From Actinophytocola sp963840275 (GTDB taxonomy: Bacteria > Actinomycetota > Actinomycetes > Mycobacteriales > Pseudonocardiaceae): a stretch of 64,000 nt of DNA. Numbering within the stretch: position 1 is the stretch's first letter; every line of letters begins with the position of its first letter. The notes under the pieces were generated by a model, which was given only the letters and a program-made list of their open reading frames with translations, was not told the origin of the DNA and made no database searches. Of the stretch, positions 61,802-64,000 are shown in pieces. The DNA is taken from contig CAWIYK010000001.1 in the NCBI GenBank assembly GCA_963840275.1, forward strand, positions 558,001-622,000, in the 5' to 3' direction. Both the position numbers and the translations under genes were made by a program.

Positions 61802-62664
61802 GACTTCACCTTCTTGTAGCGCCACACCGCACAGGCGGTGCCGAGCGCGATCAACACGACCGTGACGAGTCCGTACAGCGGACCGAAGTCGCCCATCTGG
61901 ACAAGGCCGATGCCACCGCCGAACAGCCACTGGTCGACGCCGTTGAGCAGGACGGACGGGTCGATCAGGCCGGCGAGCTGGCCCAGCGTGCCGGAGTCGA
62001 ACGCCCGGAGCGCTCCCGAGACCGGTGCGGTCAGCAGGAACACCGCGATGATCATGCCGGAGGCGAACACCCGGCGGCCCGACAGCGACGCGATCGGCAG
62101 GCCGAGCGCGCCGAGCAGCGCGGCGTGGATCACGGCGGTGAGCAGGCCGAGGAACAGGCCGCCCAGCTCGTCGAAGACGCCCGCGATGCCGGTGTCGGTG
62201 CTGAACGCCATGCCGATGAACATGATCACCATGGGGATGGCGAGCAGCAGGAACACCGCGGCGACGAGCGCCGCGAGCTTCGTGAGCGCGTAGTTCTCCC
62301 TGCGCAGCGGGCGCGACAGGTAGAGCTGCAGGAGGTTGCTGCGCAGGTCGACCGACACCAGCTCCGGCGCCACCACGGCGACGAACACCGTCGCGGCGTA
62401 GGTGAACGTGGACGCGATGCCCACGTAGTCGATCACCTCGACGGGCAGCTGGGTGTTGATGACGACCAGGATCAGCGAGGTGATGCTGGCGATGCCCAGC
62501 AGCCCGATCGGCAGCACCTTCGCCCACGCACTGCGCCCGAGCCCGTAGGCGGACCGGACACTGTGGACGAACAGCGAGCGCGCGGCGTAGCCCCGGCCGA
62601 GGCGGGGACCTTCGTAGCGCTGGTAGCCGATGTCGTGGATGACACCTGTCTTAGGCGTTGACAC
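61798..62664 (-). CDS. ABC-2 type transporter permease
   Basis: Membrane protein of 288 aa with about six helices. The N-terminal cytoplasmic segment GVIHDIGYQRYEGPRLGR is a recognised start of this permease group. SVDLRSNLLQLYLSRPLRRENYALTKLAALVAAVFLLLAIPMV is the ABC-2 core. It lies between the two ATPase genes, overlapping each (4 and 14 bp). Confidence 0.9.
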   Translation of the reverse strand: MSTPKTGVIHDIGYQRYEGPRLGRGYAARSLFVHSVRSAYGLGRSAWAKVLPIGLLGIASITSLILVVINTQLPVEVIDYVGIASTFTYAATVFVAVVAPELVSVDLRSNLLQLYLSRPLRRENYALTKLAALVAAVFLLLAIPMVIMFIGMAFSTDTGIAGVFDELGGLFLGLLTAVIHAALLGALGLPIASLSGRRVFASGMIIAVFLLTAPVSGALRAFDSGTLGQLAGLIDPSVLLNGVDQWLFGGGIGLVQMGDFGPLYGLVTVVLIALGTACAVWRYKKVKS

Positions 62665-63583
62665 GGTCGGCCTCCTCCGGGGTGGGCAGGTCGCGGAACA
62701 GGTCGGCCACCTGGTGGCGCTGGCGTTCGAGGCGGTGGAGCGAGAGGTCGAGATCGGCGACGGAGTCGCGGATCAGGTCGTACGCGCTGTCCCCGTCCAC
62801 GCGGACGAGCAGCACGCGTCCCTCGTGCCGGACCTCGAGGCCCGCCTTCCGCAGCGTCTCGGCCAGGGTGTCGGCGTCCTCGTCGACCTCGACCATGAGG
62901 ACGTCGCGGGCCTGGGTCATCGAGTCGAGCGTCGCGGACCGCAGGAGCTTGCCGGCGTCGATGGCGACCAGCGACGTGCAGATCCGTTCGATCTCGCCGA
63001 GCAGGTGGCTGCAGACGACCACGGAGATGCCGAACTCGGTGCCGATCCGGTGCACGAGGTCGAGCATCGCCCGCCGGCCGGCGGGGTCGAGCCCGTTCGT
63101 CGGCTCGTCGAGGAGGAGCAGCTCGGGATCGTGCACGAGGGCCTGCGCGAGCTTGACGCGCTGCTTCATGCCGGTCGAGTAGCCGCCGATGCGGCGGTAG
63201 CGCTCCTCGTAGAGGCCGACGTGCCGGAGTGTCTCGGAGGCTCTCTCGCGGGCCATCGCCGCGGGCAGCCCGCTGATCCGCGCCATGTGGGTGACGAACT
63301 CGGCGGCGATCATGTCTGGTGGGAGGCAGTCGTGCTCGGGCATGTAGCCGACCCGGCCGCGCACGCGGTCGCCGTCCTTGAGCGGGTCCAGCCCGAGGAC
63401 GCGGATCTGTCCGCCCGTCGGTTCGAGGAGCCCGAGGGCGAGCTTGATGAGCGTGCTCTTGCCGGCGCCGTTCACCCCGACCAGGCCCACCACCCCAGGT
63501 TCGATGGACACGGTGAGATCCGCGAGAGCGGTCACCTTGTTGTCGTAGCGCTTCTCCAGCGCTTGGGTCTCGATGAGTGGCAC
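62651..63583 (-). CDS. ABC transporter ATPase
   Basis: ATPase of 310 aa: Walker A GLVGVNGAGKSTLIKLALGL, signature GGYSTGMKQRVKLAQALVHDP, Walker B LLLLDEPTNGLDP and VVVCSHLLGEIERI, with a C-terminal domain of about 80 residues. The GTG at 63583 starts VPLIETQALEKRYD; the ATG at 63739 would add 52 residues lacking ABC homology. First gene of a four-gene operon encoding two ATPase-permease pairs, presumably one heteromeric exporter or two coexpressed ones. Confidence 0.9.
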   Translation of the reverse strand: MPLIETQALEKRYDNKVTALADLTVSIEPGVVGLVGVNGAGKSTLIKLALGLLEPTGGQIRVLGLDPLKDGDRVRGRVGYMPEHDCLPPDMIAAEFVTHMARISGLPAAMARERASETLRHVGLYEERYRRIGGYSTGMKQRVKLAQALVHDPELLLLDEPTNGLDPAGRRAMLDLVHRIGTEFGISVVVCSHLLGEIERICTSLVAIDAGKLLRSATLDSMTQARDVLMVEVDEDADTLAETLRKAGLEVRHEGRVLLVRVDGDSAYDLIRDSVADLDLSLHRLERQRHQVADLFRDLPTPEEADRVNA

Positions 63584-63666
63584 GGGATGAACGTACGGGG
63601 GTCCGCTGACGAGGGCATCCGGCGGTATCCCTGACTTTTCCCTGAGGGGGGCACAGGGGGGTCGCG

Positions 63667-63882
63667 TCAGTAGCCGGGGTCCACCGCGTACAGGTCCAGG
63701 TGCGAGCACGACGTGCAGCGGTACGCGCGCACCTCCCACCGCGGCTTGCCCGCGACCTTCGCGTTGCCGAAGGGCCCGACCTGCAGCTCACCCGGCACCC
63801 AGCGCCCGTACCCCGGGGGTGCGCCTTCGGCCATGAAGCCCGGTTCCATGTCCTCGTGTCCACACGCCGAACAGCTCTTCAT
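63667..63882 (-). CDS. Small zinc-ribbon protein
   Basis: Protein of 71 aa with two CxxC pairs (CSACGHEDMEPG at the N-terminus and YRCTSCSHLDLYA near the C-terminus) that would bind one zinc. The middle holds GELQVGPFGN and KVAGKPRWEVRAY, a pattern seen in short actinobacterial PF20097-like proteins. Function unknown. It ends 84 bp upstream of the ABC operon. Confidence 0.8.
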   Translation of the reverse strand: MKSCSACGHEDMEPGFMAEGAPPGYGRWVPGELQVGPFGNAKVAGKPRWEVRAYRCTSCSHLDLYAVDPGY

Positions 63883-63891
63883 GCGGGCAAA

Positions 63892-64000
63892 CTAGCCCAC
63901 GGGGATCCGCGCCCCGCTGATGCTGCTGGACTCCTCCGAGCAGAGGAAGAGGATCGTCTCGGCGATGGCGGTCGGCGTGACCCAGCCCGACCGGTTCGAG
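63892..64000 (-). CDS. Short-chain dehydrogenase, C-terminus only
   Basis: The last 35 residues of an SDR run in from the window edge: VTPTAIAETILFLCSEESSS, then ISGARIPVG and TAG. The A..I.FL.S.E...I.G..IPV pattern is the normal SDR C-terminal strand and helix. The rest lies beyond position 64000. Confidence 0.75.
   Translation of the reverse strand, partial: SNRSGWVTPTAIAETILFLCSEESSSISGARIPVG

Overview
The window is high-GC DNA with strong G/C third-position bias, GTG and TTG starts, Shine-Dalgarno-led operons and many 4-bp ATGA/GTGA stop-start overlaps. Gene content and intergenic style point to an actinomycete, probably of the Pseudonocardiales (Saccharothrix/Lentzea/Amycolatopsis-like). 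That placement is an inference from style and families, not from a marker gene. Sugar catabolism dominates the window. No tRNA, rRNA, CRISPR array, insertion sequence or prophage was seen.

Left end (1-12.1 kb): a leftward NAD-dependent formate dehydrogenase operon (fdsG-fdsB-fdsA, with fdsA cut by the window edge). A divergent secreted glucose/sorbosone-type dehydrogenase follows, with a DasR-type palindrome next to its promoter. Next comes an alpha-galactoside module: galT and a DeoR repressor run leftward, and a binding protein-permease-permease-GH36 alpha-galactosidase operon runs rightward. Their shared 0.5-kb control region is dense in AGGTC half-sites.

12.1-19.1 kb: a deleted and frameshifted Ser/Thr kinase remnant, a GNAT acetyltransferase, and a leftward five-gene acyl-CoA operon (CoA ligase, long acyl-CoA dehydrogenase, enoyl-CoA hydratase, frameshifted two-domain VOC protein, short acyl-CoA dehydrogenase).

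19.1-35.7 kb: what looks like a complete non-phosphorylating L-fucose pathway in two blocks. The terminal block (FAH-family hydrolase plus lutABC lactate oxidation) is at 19.2-22.8 kb. The upper block (fuconate dehydratase, SDR, sugar ABC transporter, FadR-type regulator, mutarotase, aldo-keto reductase, lactonase) is at 27.0-35.7 kb. asnB and a frameshifted ribosomal-protection (Tet/Otr-like) GTPase gene lie between them. The palindrome ACATCGGATGT, or one-base variants, lies in the promoter region of both blocks and in the regulator's own intergenic region, suggesting one regulon.

35.8-39.2 kb: a two-component system, a DUF2306 membrane protein and a quinone oxidoreductase-like enzyme. 39.2-48.9 kb: a leftward L-rhamnose operon (rhaTPQS transporter, rhaM, rhaI) that continues into a BNR_4 propeller enzyme, an arabinose/fucose-isomerase-like protein and a nucleoside hydrolase. 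Two LacI-type operators flank its promoter.

49.0-64.0 kb: P450, small membrane proteins, a SnoaL-like protein, a MatB-like ligase with a fused carboxyltransferase, an MBL-fold hydrolase, an HpcH/HpaI aldolase, a frameshifted DUF222-HNH gene with a shrunken relic copy beside it, a repeat-rich intergenic stretch, two ABC-2 ATPase/permease pairs, a small zinc-ribbon protein, and the C-terminus of an SDR at the right edge. Four genes carry frameshifts or deletions; single-base cases could be sequence errors.
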